Positions 35,556 to 44,187 of a stretch of 64,000 bases of DNA are shown here, piece by piece. Within the stretch, counting starts at the first letter, position 1. Each line of letters opens with the position of its first letter. The position numbers and the translations under genes are program-made. Below the pieces are notes generated by a model, which did not search any database, was not told the DNA's origin, and saw only the letters and a list, made by a program, of their open reading frames with translations. Source of the DNA: an uncultured Flavobacteriales bacterium (GTDB lineage Bacteria > Bacteroidota > Bacteroidia > Flavobacteriales > Crocinitomicaceae); the NCBI GenBank assembly GCA_946480085.1, contig CAMLHZ010000010.1:72952-136951 (forward strand), written 5' to 3'.

Positions 35556-35828
35556 TCAATTCAAATATCTTTTAATATCAACAGGAAGGGATTTTATAAT
35601 TTCTTCTGTTTCTTTTGTGATTAACTGAAAGTAATCCTCAATTTCCTGATCGGTTAACTCGTCCATGAAATGCTCACTGAAGTAGGTATTGAACCGATTC
35701 CACATCCGCAATCGGATAACACGAGCCTCTTCAACTATATGTCCCTGATCAGCAGCCTTAAAATCCAATGCGTTCAGCTTGTTTCTGAGATTCGTCAAAT
35801 AAGATTCCAAAAATTCTTCCTTAGTCAT
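35556..35828 (-). CDS. Small hypothetical protein
   Basis: 90 residues, predicted mostly helical and acidic ('EEFLESYLTNLRNKLNALDFKAAD', 'YFQLITKETEEIIKSLPVDI'). No family recognised. It lies alone between the membrane protein gene and corA, followed downstream on its strand by A/T-rich sequence. Confidence 0.5.
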   Translation of the reverse strand: MTKEEFLESYLTNLRNKLNALDFKAADQGHIVEEARVIRLRMWNRFNTYFSEHFMDELTDQEIEDYFQLITKETEEIIKSLPVDIKRYLN

Positions 35829-35867
35829 ACTCTAAGATACGGAAAACGAAGGAGACTAATTACTTTT

Positions 35868-35910
35868 AATGAGTTATGAGTGATGAGTTATGAGTTATGA
35901 GTTATGAGTA
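35868..35910. repeat. Short tandem repeat gagttatga
   Basis: Four to five near-identical 'gagttatga' units upstream of the 35556-35828 gene and downstream of corA. Similar to 33255-33297. Confidence 0.75.
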
Positions 35911-35926
35911 AAAGAAATTAAATTGA

Positions 35927-36883
35927 TTACAACCACTTTCTTTTCCTAAAATAAAGAAGTGGAACAACTACACTTACAACCATCGCAGCAAGAGCAAAGA
36001 AATAGCCGTAGTTTGACTTCAATTCTGGCATGTTTTGAAAGTTCATACCATAAACTCCCGCAATCAACGTTGGTAGTGAGATACAAAAAGTAATCATTGT
36101 CAACATCTTGAAAATCTTGTTTTGCTCCAACTCAATCTTATTACTGACATTTTCCTTCAAATCATCCAATCGATCGAAATTGAATTGAATGTAGTCTGAA
36201 ACAACGGAAAGGTCATTCAACTCTTCTTCAATTTTGTCTTTTACGTTGAATTTCAAATTCCCACCTGTCTTTTTTTGAAGTGTCAGAATTCTGGTAAATT
36301 CATTCAATGATTCTTTTACCAACAAATTATTGAAATTCAACTGGGTAATAACGTCCAAATCACTTTCCTTAAATTCTTTCTTTACCAAAACACGCGAAGC
36401 CAATTGCTTGATTCTCTTAGCCAGGTTTTCTGTAATATCTGCGTAATAATCTGCCAATAATTCGATATGAAACTTAAACAGATCCTCCACCTGATAAGAT
36501 TCATTCTTCAATAAATCGGATTTATAGGAATAAATTCCCGTAAAATAATCGTCCAACCCAGAGCTCATAAAAGCAAAAACCTTATCCTGCGTTAGAATCA
36601 CGAATAAGGACTCTTCCACCATTAAATCCTTCTGCTGATAATACGGAATGGAAAAGTGAAAAGAAGATTGGTCTTTACTTTGCTGAAAATGGGAACTAAT
36701 TTCAATGTCTTCTGTGTGGTTCATAATCGACAGATCAATACCGAAACTCGTTTCCGCCCATTTTAGATCTTCCACTTTGTAATCGTGAAATTGCAATACA
36801 ATGAAGTCGTTCAAATCTCCAACTATCTTTTCCGCGCTTTCCAGTTTAAACCGTTCACCCGTTCTTGTAAGTAATTCAATCAT
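35927..36883 (-). CDS. CorA-like magnesium/divalent cation transporter
   Basis: 318 residues. A long soluble N-terminal domain is followed by a helical stalk ('ISNKIELEQNKIF'-type heptads) and two C-terminal membrane helices separated by the pore signature YGMN ('LIAGVYGMNFQNMPELKSNYGYF'). The protein ends with basic residues 'RKRKWL' as usual. It forms a homopentameric channel for Mg2+ (or Co2+/Ni2+). No riboswitch is evident upstream. Confidence 0.93.
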   Translation of the reverse strand: MIELLTRTGERFKLESAEKIVGDLNDFIVLQFHDYKVEDLKWAETSFGIDLSIMNHTEDIEISSHFQQSKDQSSFHFSIPYYQQKDLMVEESLFVILTQDKVFAFMSSGLDDYFTGIYSYKSDLLKNESYQVEDLFKFHIELLADYYADITENLAKRIKQLASRVLVKKEFKESDLDVITQLNFNNLLVKESLNEFTRILTLQKKTGGNLKFNVKDKIEEELNDLSVVSDYIQFNFDRLDDLKENVSNKIELEQNKIFKMLTMITFCISLPTLIAGVYGMNFQNMPELKSNYGYFFALAAMVVSVVVPLLYFRKRKWL

Positions 36884-36995
36884 CTACTTCATTATTTTCA
36901 TGCAAATCTAAAGTAATAAAGGTCAGTAAGGGAAATACACTCAAAGAATATGCTTCCTAAGTTTAAAACCGTAAATTCGATTTCATTTAAACAGT

Positions 36996-37985
36996 ATGAT
37001 CCATCCTATTTTAACATATTCTCGAGATCTCGGCGATTTCACTCACGATTTGACTGAACTTCATGCGTCAGGGCTAAAAGCCATTCGATTGATTTATAAA
37101 GGGAAATCGGAAACAGAATTTAATGCGCGCATTGAGGAAATTCAGCAGATCGTTAGCAAGAATCAATTGGAACTTGACATTCTGGTTGATTTACCTGGAA
37201 AGAAACCTATTGTTGGCCATTTGGATGAGGGATTGCATGTGGAATTAGGGTTTGAGTACCAGCTAACAAATGAAAAAACAGCTTCTTCCTCTTCCTCGAT
37301 TCCAATTGTAAACTTCTTTGACCACGAATGCTTTAACGAATTACTCAGTGGAGATATCATCAGTATTGCTGATGACGAATTGAACTTGCTGGTTACTGAA
37401 GTTACAGATGAAGTTATTGAAACTATAGCACTGAATTCCTTTCACTTAACATCGAATCGATCAATGGGTTTGAAGAACAAAGATTTTACCCTTGAAGCCA
37501 ATTCTGATGCAGATCTTTCATTTGTAAAGAATCTGAAGAATACTCCAACGAACCTGAAACTGGTTGTTTCTTTCACTAAAACAGCAACCGACCTAAAGAA
37601 ATTGAAATTGCTTCAACCGGAAATTGAACTGATCCCTAAAATTGAAACTATTGTAAGTGATGCAGACTTGCTTGAAATCATGGAACACTGCGAAACGTTA
37701 ATGCTGGGTCGTGGCGATTTGTCGCTGGTTTGCAGCCCGGAAGAACTCTTTTCCTATCAGGAACATTTGATTAATTTCTGCAAGCAGCATTCCAAAAAAC
37801 TCATTGTTGGAACCGGATTATTAAGCAGTATAAGCGACAAACAATCACCAACAATTGCAGAAGTAATGGATTATGGTCATCTGGTAAATAGTGGGATCAA
37901 TTCGTTTCTGATTGCCGGAAGCAATGCTCAGAAGTATCCATTGGAAACGCTGAAATTCATGACGATTTTTGGTGAAAATTCGTAA
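36996..37985 (+). CDS. Pyruvate-kinase-like protein lacking the C-terminal domain
   Basis: 329 residues, against about 470 for pyruvate kinase. Barrel motifs are present: 'ILVDLPGKKPIVG', 'ELIPKIETIVSDADLLEIMEHCETLMLGRGDLSLV' (Lys, Glu and Asp of the active site), 'LIVGTGLLSSI' (Thr kept) and 'SPTIAEVMD'. A shortened B-domain-like insert lies between. The N-terminal NFSHG motif is replaced ('IRLIYKGKSE') and the regulatory C-domain is absent. It may act on another phospho-enol substrate or be inactive. The true glycolytic enzyme must be elsewhere. Confidence 0.8.
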   Translation: MIHPILTYSRDLGDFTHDLTELHASGLKAIRLIYKGKSETEFNARIEEIQQIVSKNQLELDILVDLPGKKPIVGHLDEGLHVELGFEYQLTNEKTASSSSSIPIVNFFDHECFNELLSGDIISIADDELNLLVTEVTDEVIETIALNSFHLTSNRSMGLKNKDFTLEANSDADLSFVKNLKNTPTNLKLVVSFTKTATDLKKLKLLQPEIELIPKIETIVSDADLLEIMEHCETLMLGRGDLSLVCSPEELFSYQEHLINFCKQHSKKLIVGTGLLSSISDKQSPTIAEVMDYGHLVNSGINSFLIAGSNAQKYPLETLKFMTIFGENS

Positions 37986-37986
37986 A

Positions 37987-38015
37987 ATCATGAATTCATG
38001 AAATCATGAATTCGC
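37987..38015. repeat. Small repeat atcatgaattc
   Basis: Two copies of 'atcatgaattc' with palindromic ATGAATTCAT form a compact inverted/direct repeat in the 46-base gap between genes. Confidence 0.6.
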
Positions 38016-38031
38016 AAAATCACTTTTTTTG

Positions 38032-38580
38032 ATGAAAACCTTAATATACCTATCTTTCTCCTTAATCGTTCTTACGGCTTGTTCCGAAACCGAAAGAGAC
38101 AAGAGCAGAGAAATCCCAAATCCTTCGGAACGTTCATTGCCCAATCCGGAAGGCGCAGCCAAAGACAAATTTGAAAATGAAAAGCAATTGGATTCCATTC
38201 CCGTAAAAACCCTCAAAGGAACATCATGGAATAGCGAATTTTACCACTATCACAATTTCTATCACTTCAAAACCGATTCAACCGGCTATTCTGATGATGG
38301 ACAAGTTGCCTGGTCGGTTCCAATAGACATTAAAACAAAGAAAATTCCTGAAAACAAAATTCTATACAGCGGAGAACGTAAATTCAAGTATAGATTTCAT
38401 GAAAACAAACTTATAATAACCTATTTGGATTCAGATCATGACCTGCAGCGTATTTTTCTTTACAGAAAGGAATACAAAGACTGGATTTCGAAAAACGAAT
38501 ACACCTATGGAAATGAAGTTCTTCAATCAGGCAAAAAAGCAGAGATGTTCACAGCTGGTCTTATGATAGAGAAAAAGTAA
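38032..38580 (+). CDS. Hypothetical lipoprotein
   Basis: 182 residues from the ATG at 38032 (the preceding in-frame TTG is a less likely start). The signal ends in a lipobox, 'SLIVLTAC', followed by SETERDKS, so it is probably lipid-anchored. The mature protein begins with a polar linker and has a beta-rich core ('GTSWNSEFYHYHNFYHFKTD') similar to small lipocalin-like domains. No function recognised. Confidence 0.65.
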   Translation: MKTLIYLSFSLIVLTACSETERDKSREIPNPSERSLPNPEGAAKDKFENEKQLDSIPVKTLKGTSWNSEFYHYHNFYHFKTDSTGYSDDGQVAWSVPIDIKTKKIPENKILYSGERKFKYRFHENKLIITYLDSDHDLQRIFLYRKEYKDWISKNEYTYGNEVLQSGKKAEMFTAGLMIEKK

Positions 38581-38598
38581 AGCTTAAAACCTTTGCTA

Positions 38599-39198
38599 TT
38601 AGCCATGGTTTACTTCAATCCAAATCAAATCACCATCTTCTTCGCAAAGAAATTCTGCGATTGCAATTTCCGTTGAAGTGGTTGATGAGCCTCCTTCGGC
38701 AGACGAATCATAAAATTCAATCAAATCACCTGCCTGAGCAGTTGTTCCATTACAATCGAACAAACCTTTAGCAACATAAGCAAAATTGCATTTTCCTTCT
38801 AATTCAATCTTCTTTAGTTCTCCCTGATTCAAACCAACATGCTTTAAACTACCTTCCGCACCACTTTTCAGCATCAGGTTAAAATCCGTTACTTTTCCGA
38901 TGCTTTTGGTTTCCCATTCACCGGAAAATGTATCTTGTTCATACACCGAAAGAACTTTGGTGTAGCGGTTCACATGAATTAGTTCCAGTTCACCTTTCAA
39001 TATCATTAAATGACGCGTAATCCCTTCAAAAAAAGTAAAATCACTATGCTCAACCTCAACCGTTGCTGAGCTGATTCTAAAAATGAAATTTCGATCTAAA
39101 AAATTTCCATCCGAAGGATAAATAAACATTTCTGTACTCGTCCCTCCTGCCCAATTGATCGTTTTTCTATTCTCCGACGAGTGAATTCTAATGCTCAT
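38599..39198 (-). CDS. HutD-family cupin protein
   Basis: 199 residues from the ATG at 39198, which follows the stop of the upstream gene after one base (TAG-T-ATG); an earlier in-frame start would overlap that gene. The HutD/Ves pattern is seen: 'NWAGGTSTEMFIYP', 'FIFRISSATVEVEHSDFTFFEGITRHLMILKGELEL'. HutD is a bicupin linked to histidine utilisation, but no hut gene is nearby, so the role here is open. Confidence 0.88.
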   Translation of the reverse strand: MSIRIHSSENRKTINWAGGTSTEMFIYPSDGNFLDRNFIFRISSATVEVEHSDFTFFEGITRHLMILKGELELIHVNRYTKVLSVYEQDTFSGEWETKSIGKVTDFNLMLKSGAEGSLKHVGLNQGELKKIELEGKCNFAYVAKGLFDCNGTTAQAGDLIEFYDSSAEGGSSTTSTEIAIAEFLCEEDGDLIWIEVNHG

Positions 39199-39199
39199 A

Positions 39200-40582
39200 C
39201 TACCAAATTTTATATTGTCCCACAATTCTAAATCCAAGCCAAGGTTGTGGTCCTGCATACTTTATTTCCGAAGTAATGGTTGCAACTGTTGCCGGATGAT
39301 AAAAACTTCCTCCCTTTGCAATACCTTCCGTTTTCGTCATTTCAGCAACATTTCCGTAAACGTGTGACCTCCCTTTCATATCCACAATCGGTGATTTCAC
39401 TGCAACAGCGCCACCACCGCGCGAACCTTTAAGGTAAGAGGAATAGTTTTTACACTGTACTAAAGAATTATAAATTATGAGCATACAATTCTCCTTGTTC
39501 AAACTATCAGGCATTTGTTTTGAAACGTTTTCTGGTCGCAGTGACTGAAGAGCAAGTTTTTCCCATTGTTCCTCTGTTGGAAGCTGAAAACTGACCATTG
39601 CGTAATAATCTTCTGACTCGTGATTCAAATATTGATTCTGTAACCACAAGCAATATTTCTCTGCCTGATACTTCGTCACACCTGTAACCGGATAATTAAG
39701 CAAAGGCTTTAGTTTTTTATCGATTTGAAAAGGAAGATAAATATCTGCAGTTGTACTTGCAAGTTCCATCACATCACTAAACTCGCCATATTCTTCAGAA
39801 GTCAATGCAGGAAACACGGAACGGTATAAAGGCAACAACTTCGCTTCTACTTGAGTTGTATCCGGTAAAAGAGTCAATACGTCAATCGAATGTTGTTCAG
39901 TAGCATCGTACAACATACCTTCTACTTTCTGACTTCCCAGGAAGTTCAGGTATTCACCAACAGTCACTTCTCTATCAGAGACGAATGTCAACTCATCCAG
40001 AATCGATGAATGTGGAGGTAAAAGAAAATCCTCGTTTGAAAACACTGTAAAGGCACTGTCATACTTTACGGCTAATAAATTCTGGTAATCGTCGTAATAA
40101 ATTTCTTTTGGAGAAAATGCCACTACTTCCTTTCCTGTTATATCGTAGAAAGCACGTTCGTTTGTTTCTTCATTTTTGACAATTACACCCGTTTCATAGT
40201 AATCGAAATAATATTTACCAAACGGAACGAGTTGTTTACCCGTCATTGTATAAAGCGACAAACCTTCATTGTTTGAACCAATAATATAATGCGGAATTTC
40301 TCCAACACTCAGCGAACCTGAACTAAGCTCAAGTACTTTTTGACCTAAAGCGTTATAACAAATTGAATTTCCCTCACCATTGAAAACAACCAAACCTTCG
40401 GCCACGTAATATTCTTCGAAACGATTGCTTATAATTTCCTTACCGTTATTTGAAAAGCCGTAAAGACCTTCCTTTTCAGTTACCCAGCATTTACTTTTCT
40501 TAGATAGACGTTCAAGGTTTCTTGAAGTTTGGGCGTAGAAAAAAGCAGGAAACAATAGAAATAGAACAAAAATAGTTTTCAT
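39200..40582 (-). CDS. Secreted protein with WG repeats and SUMF1/FGE-type domain
   Basis: 460 residues from the ATG at 40582, which starts a signal peptide (MKTIFVLFLLFPAFFYAQ). The N-terminal half has WG-type repeats ('EGLYGFSNNGKEIISNRFEEY', 'NALGQKVLEL'). The second half is a formylglycine-generating-enzyme-like domain: 'DREVTVGEYLNFL', 'YPVTGVTKYQAEKYCLWL', 'FQLPTEEQWEKLA', 'VYGNVAEMTKTEGIAKGGSF' and 'PWLGFRIV'. Relatives such as GldJ/GldK belong to gliding/T9SS machinery, but most are of unknown role. Tightly coupled to hutD. Confidence 0.8.
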   Translation of the reverse strand: MKTIFVLFLLFPAFFYAQTSRNLERLSKKSKCWVTEKEGLYGFSNNGKEIISNRFEEYYVAEGLVVFNGEGNSICYNALGQKVLELSSGSLSVGEIPHYIIGSNNEGLSLYTMTGKQLVPFGKYYFDYYETGVIVKNEETNERAFYDITGKEVVAFSPKEIYYDDYQNLLAVKYDSAFTVFSNEDFLLPPHSSILDELTFVSDREVTVGEYLNFLGSQKVEGMLYDATEQHSIDVLTLLPDTTQVEAKLLPLYRSVFPALTSEEYGEFSDVMELASTTADIYLPFQIDKKLKPLLNYPVTGVTKYQAEKYCLWLQNQYLNHESEDYYAMVSFQLPTEEQWEKLALQSLRPENVSKQMPDSLNKENCMLIIYNSLVQCKNYSSYLKGSRGGGAVAVKSPIVDMKGRSHVYGNVAEMTKTEGIAKGGSFYHPATVATITSEIKYAGPQPWLGFRIVGQYKIW

Positions 40583-40808
40583 AGATAGCGTGTTTGCAGG
40601 CAAATATACTTATTCTGATTACGCAGATAACTTCTAGTTTGTGACACAATGCTTTTGAATCGTTTTCTTTCAGACTTCTACTTTAATATTACCGGATTGC
40701 GACGTAAAGTTGAAGTTGGCATGACAAAAAAGTTATTTTTTTATTCGCTTGAACTCAACGAATTAGCTGGAATGATGTTTTTTTTTGAAGTTTTTTTTGA
40801 AAAAAGCC

Positions 40809-40838
40809 TTGCGTAAACAAAAGAGATACCTATCTTTG
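40809..40838 (+). promoter_or_regulatory. Promoter TTG-N19-TATCTTTG for tRNA-Lys
   Basis: TTG at 40809-40811 and TATCTTTG at 40831-40838 are exactly 19 bases apart. The mature tRNA begins 40 bases downstream. Confidence 0.85.
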
Positions 40839-40877
40839 CACCCGTCTAACAAACGCGGTAGACAATTAAAACAGAAT

Positions 40878-40950
40878 GATTCCGTAGCTCAGCTGGTAGA
40901 GCAATACACTTTTAATGTATGGGCCCTGGGTTCGAATCCCAGCGGGATCA
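40878..40950 (+). tRNA. tRNA-Lys (anticodon TTT)
   Basis: 73 nt. Acceptor GATTCCG pairs with CGGGATC (one T-G pair), discriminator A. The anticodon arm ATACA-CTTTTAA-TGTAT has TTT at 40911-40913. The T-arm is CTGGGTTCGAATCCCAG. CCA is not encoded. It has a strong promoter and a terminator immediately after. Degenerate copies of its 3' end lie at 41187-41211 and 44801-44833. Confidence 0.97.
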
Positions 40951-40951
40951 C

Positions 40952-40995
40952 AAAAAGAAAAAGCATTTTACGCAAGTAAGATGCTTTTTTCTTTT
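40952..40995 (+). terminator. Terminator of tRNA-Lys
   Basis: AAAAAGAAAAAGCAT (40952-40966) pairs with ATGCTTTTTTCTTTT (40981-40995). Confidence 0.88.
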
Positions 40996-41186
40996 CCCTC
41001 AATCCTCACTCTCCCGCTCACACTGAGTTCACGCTTTTTTTTTCAGGGAAGAGTGTGAGTTCTGAGAGTGGAATCCGTGTTCGAAGCTTCAATCTGTCTC
41101 CTCCCTCCGAGGGAGGATTAAGGAGGGTGGTGAACCTCAAGTTCCCCGTAAACCATTGATTTTATTCGATTTTATAAATATTTAAA
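40996..41186 (+). repeat. Stable-RNA trailer repeat, copy C (after tRNA-Lys)
   Basis: Shares with the minus-strand copies A and B the order: CACTC/CACAC-rich stretch, GAGTGTGAG, a T-loop-like GTTCGAAGC, TGTCTCC, and a CCTCC...GGAGG hairpin (here CTCCCTCCGAGGGAGG). About 190 bases without a gene. Confidence 0.65.
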
Positions 41187-41211
41187 GTGGTTCGAATCCT
41201 GTTGGGATTCA
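41187..41211 (+). other. Degenerate copy of tRNA-Lys 3' end (putative left att-like site)
   Basis: GTGGTTCGAATCCTGTTGGGATTCA aligned with the gene's 3' end (40926-40950) shares TTCGAATCC exactly and GGGAT near the end. It lies just before the islet genes. Confidence 0.55.
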
Positions 41212-41306
41212 GCCTCAAATTTCTTTTCGGGAATTTTTAAACACTCTTCTGTATTTAAGAATTATTATGTACTATTGAACCCTAACATAATAAACTATTC
41301 ACAAAT

Positions 41307-41579
41307 ATGAATCCATCATTAACATCATCTAGTGGAAGTGGCCAAAATGAGCCATTTAGAATTGAAAGATTACAAAAGGTTTCTAAAATATATAGTATCC
41401 AAGTTGAGAACTCAACTGATCTTAATCAGAATGAAATAATTTCCCTGCATGACCATAAAGGGCAACTCACAGTTATTTGGAATAATGAACCGAATGAAGA
41501 ACAAAAAATAATCATTAAACAAATTTGGGAATTACAGAATGAGGATGGTGAGAATGTAGTTCATGAAACTGAAGAATAA
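41307..41579 (+). CDS. Small hypothetical protein of the tRNA-Lys islet
   Basis: 90 residues, acidic, with a Ser/Gly-rich start (SSSGSGQNEP) and a core 'LQKVSKIYSIQVENSTDLNQNE'. No family recognised. First gene of the AT-rich islet and 110 bases before the ATPase-nuclease gene. It could be a regulatory or antitoxin-like partner, but nothing in its sequence shows this. Confidence 0.5.
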   Translation: MNPSLTSSSGSGQNEPFRIERLQKVSKIYSIQVENSTDLNQNEIISLHDHKGQLTVIWNNEPNEEQKIIIKQIWELQNEDGENVVHETEE

Positions 41580-41689
41580 AATACTTCTTGAAATCATAAA
41601 GTAACCAGAGCTACTCGCAAAATTTTTGGACCTATTGCAAAATCCGATTTTTTAGTTGTGTGGTTAATATATTATAATAAAGAAATGCC

Positions 41690-43162
41690 ATGAAATTAAA
41701 CATGAACATACACAAGATTAAATCTGTAAATAATCTTGATATTAGCTTACCTATTGATAAAGGACTCTATGCAATTACTGGCCAAAATGGTTCTGGTAAG
41801 AGCACTGTTGTAACTTGCGCATCAAGTGTTTTCTTTACTATGCCGATGAATGACTATTTTGGAAAAACTGATGATGACGCTAGTATTACTTTTGAAATGA
41901 ATGGTGCAACACGATCTTGGAAAAAAGTTGAAAATAAATGGCGAAGTTCTTTGGAGGGGAGAATGTCAATAAAAGGTTTTTATGAAGGCTCAATTATTTT
42001 TGGCAATCGTTTTAGAAACACCGATTTTAGAATACTCAAAAAACTCGATAGGGTTGATCATACTAAATTAACAACTGCACCAGACTTTATTAGAGAAAAT
42101 TTAGGAAGAATTCTTCATAACGACATCTCATTCTACCCCATATTATCTAAACTAAACAATTCTGAAGCTGGTTCCGAGATTAACTTCAGTGGCGATATTT
42201 TTTATTATCAAAAAGGCGATAAGAGAGTAAGTCAATTCCATATGTCAACTGGAGAGAATTTATTAGTAAGCATTTTAAACTCAATTAATATTCGAAATTC
42301 AGACAGGGCAAGTTTGAGTAAACCCTGTTTAATGTTTTTGGATGAAGTAGAATTAGCATTACATCCATCTTCACTTAAAAGATTGATAGCCTTTTTAAGA
42401 GAGATTTCAAATCAATTTAATTATGCTATTTATTTTTCAACCCATTCTCTTGAGCTAATAAGCGGGATTAAACCAGAAAATATCTTTTTTCTTGAAAGGT
42501 ATCCTGATGATACTTTGGAGGTCTTAAACCCATGTTACCCGTCGTATGCAACAAGAATTTTGTACGATCACTCTGGATATGATTATATTACTCTGGTGGA
42601 AGATGATTTAGCCAAGCAAATAATCAAAAGAATTTTGAAAAAACACTCACTTCATACTAACAAACTAATTCATGTACTTCCTTGTGGAGGATACACTAAT
42701 GTCATTGATTTAGCACAAGAAGTTGTCTCTAGTAATTTAGTTGGTAAAACTTCTGAAATTTCAATTATCTTAGATGGTGATGTTGAACAAAAGGCACATA
42801 GTTATATTGCAAAGCGAGGAATTTCAAATAATATTCCTTTAAATTTTTTACCAATTCAAAGCTTAGAAAAATATTTGAAAAGTGATTTATTTGACTCAGT
42901 AGATCATAAATTGTTTAGATTATTAAACGATAATATTTTTCATCAAAAAAGCTTAACTGAACTTATAGCGGAATATAAAACCTCTTGCGATACTGACAAG
43001 GATAGTAGTGGAAAAAAACTGTATGAATTAATTGATATTGAATTGCGTGCAAGAAATAAAAGTAGGGACGAAATTGTTGAAATGGTAGTTGATTACTTAT
43101 TTGATAATCACCCAGATAAAATCAATAAAATATCTAATTTCTTAAAAACAAAATTAAATTAA
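41690..43162 (+). CDS. AAA/ABC-type ATPase fused to a TOPRIM domain (OLD/PARIS-like)
   Basis: 490 residues. ATPase part: Walker A GQNGSGKST (31-39), signature-like STGEN (186-190), Walker B LMFLDEVE (D218, E219) and H-switch STHS (H252). TOPRIM part from about 298: 'ITLVEDDLAKQIIKRIL' with E304, 'VLPCGGYTNVIDLAQE', then IILDGD with D362 and D364, and 'FLPIQSLEKYLKSD'. These match the catalytic Glu and Asp-x-Asp of TOPRIM nucleases. It resembles OLD-family and AriA-AriB (PARIS) or DUF4435 proteins, usually anti-phage. It lacks the long coiled-coil of SMC-like homologues. AT-rich; between tRNA-Lys end copies. Confidence 0.82.
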   Translation: MKLNMNIHKIKSVNNLDISLPIDKGLYAITGQNGSGKSTVVTCASSVFFTMPMNDYFGKTDDDASITFEMNGATRSWKKVENKWRSSLEGRMSIKGFYEGSIIFGNRFRNTDFRILKKLDRVDHTKLTTAPDFIRENLGRILHNDISFYPILSKLNNSEAGSEINFSGDIFYYQKGDKRVSQFHMSTGENLLVSILNSINIRNSDRASLSKPCLMFLDEVELALHPSSLKRLIAFLREISNQFNYAIYFSTHSLELISGIKPENIFFLERYPDDTLEVLNPCYPSYATRILYDHSGYDYITLVEDDLAKQIIKRILKKHSLHTNKLIHVLPCGGYTNVIDLAQEVVSSNLVGKTSEISIILDGDVEQKAHSYIAKRGISNNIPLNFLPIQSLEKYLKSDLFDSVDHKLFRLLNDNIFHQKSLTELIAEYKTSCDTDKDSSGKKLYELIDIELRARNKSRDEIVEMVVDYLFDNHPDKINKISNFLKTKLN

Positions 43163-43256
43163 TTATTTAATATGCGTTTAGCCCCGTTTTACTGTAGGTA
43201 TAACACAGAAATACACGGAGCACCAGCCGTAATTTAAAATAGGAAATTTCGACTAA

Positions 43257-44159
43257 ATGGAATTTACAACTGAAAATGGAGAAGAATACGTTTTAATTTC
43301 CAAGCATAGTGATTTGGATGAAATCGTCAATCGTATTTCCGGACAAAAACCATTCGCCAACCAATTCAAGTTCTCTGAACGAGATTTCTTTGTCATATTG
43401 CTTGATTATTTAAAAATCAATTATGAAGACTTTACACAAAAGTATTTTCATTACGATCCAATTAGAAAACTTCATATATCAGAAAGTGAATTTGGTTATG
43501 TATGGATTAGCACGTATGGCTTAATCGCAAAAAAGAAAACAACAACGAATCGTGCTGTAAACTCATGCTTAAATCAGTACTTTGTAATTTCAATCCTTTT
43601 TAAAGAAGCGATTGAAGTTGTTAAAGATGAAAGAGTATATGATATTGACTCATATTGCTCGGGTCTTCTTAGTAAATTGTCTCCGGTTCTATTTCATAAT
43701 CTTACATTTTATATTGAAGTATTTTGCAAAGCATATCTCTCATTAACTGAAACAGAAGTTCCGCATACTCATAGTTTATCATTGCTCTACCAAAAAACTG
43801 TAGAAATAATGGTCATCAAACAACATAATGATTCTCTTTTCCAAATATTGGTTCTAGAACCACTTTACAAATTTGTTGATCATGTAGCAAAACTTCCTGG
43901 TAATTTCAAAGAACACTTTATTAAGTATGATGACAATCCGTTAGATGATACTATAATTCTCTTTGAAGAAGGGGCGTTAGTTGAAATGACTATAATACTT
44001 GAATTATCAGTAGATTTTATAACAGAATATTTTTATCAGGGTAATCAAACACATTATTTAGAATCAAATATTTATCAGAGAATGTTAGAAAAAGCTGATA
44101 CGGAAGATAAGAAGAAAAAAATTCAAGAAATGTATCCTCATTTAGCCAGCGGTACGTAA
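43257..44159 (+). CDS. Hypothetical protein with HEPN-like segment, islet
   Basis: 300 residues, predicted helical, soluble. Residues about 153-178 ('IEVFCKAYLSLTETEVPHTHSLSLLY') resemble the HEPN pattern 'E..LKA.L......HsL..L', found in RNase-type toxins and nucleotide-binding proteins of defence systems. The catalytic R-x4-6-H motif is not clear, so activity cannot be claimed. 94 bases after the TOPRIM ATPase gene, probably in the same transcript. AT-rich like its neighbours. Confidence 0.5.
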   Translation: MEFTTENGEEYVLISKHSDLDEIVNRISGQKPFANQFKFSERDFFVILLDYLKINYEDFTQKYFHYDPIRKLHISESEFGYVWISTYGLIAKKKTTTNRAVNSCLNQYFVISILFKEAIEVVKDERVYDIDSYCSGLLSKLSPVLFHNLTFYIEVFCKAYLSLTETEVPHTHSLSLLYQKTVEIMVIKQHNDSLFQILVLEPLYKFVDHVAKLPGNFKEHFIKYDDNPLDDTIILFEEGALVEMTIILELSVDFITEYFYQGNQTHYLESNIYQRMLEKADTEDKKKKIQEMYPHLASGT

Positions 44160-44187
44160 ATCAGCTTCATTATCCAACGTTCTTCAA

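Noticed and set aside
36996..37985. Glycolytic pyruvate kinase
   Set aside because: It lacks the C-terminal domain and the NFSHG motif, so I call it only pyruvate-kinase-like.
43257..44159. Confident HEPN ribonuclease call
   Set aside because: Only one helix pattern matches and the catalytic Arg/His spacing is not seen.
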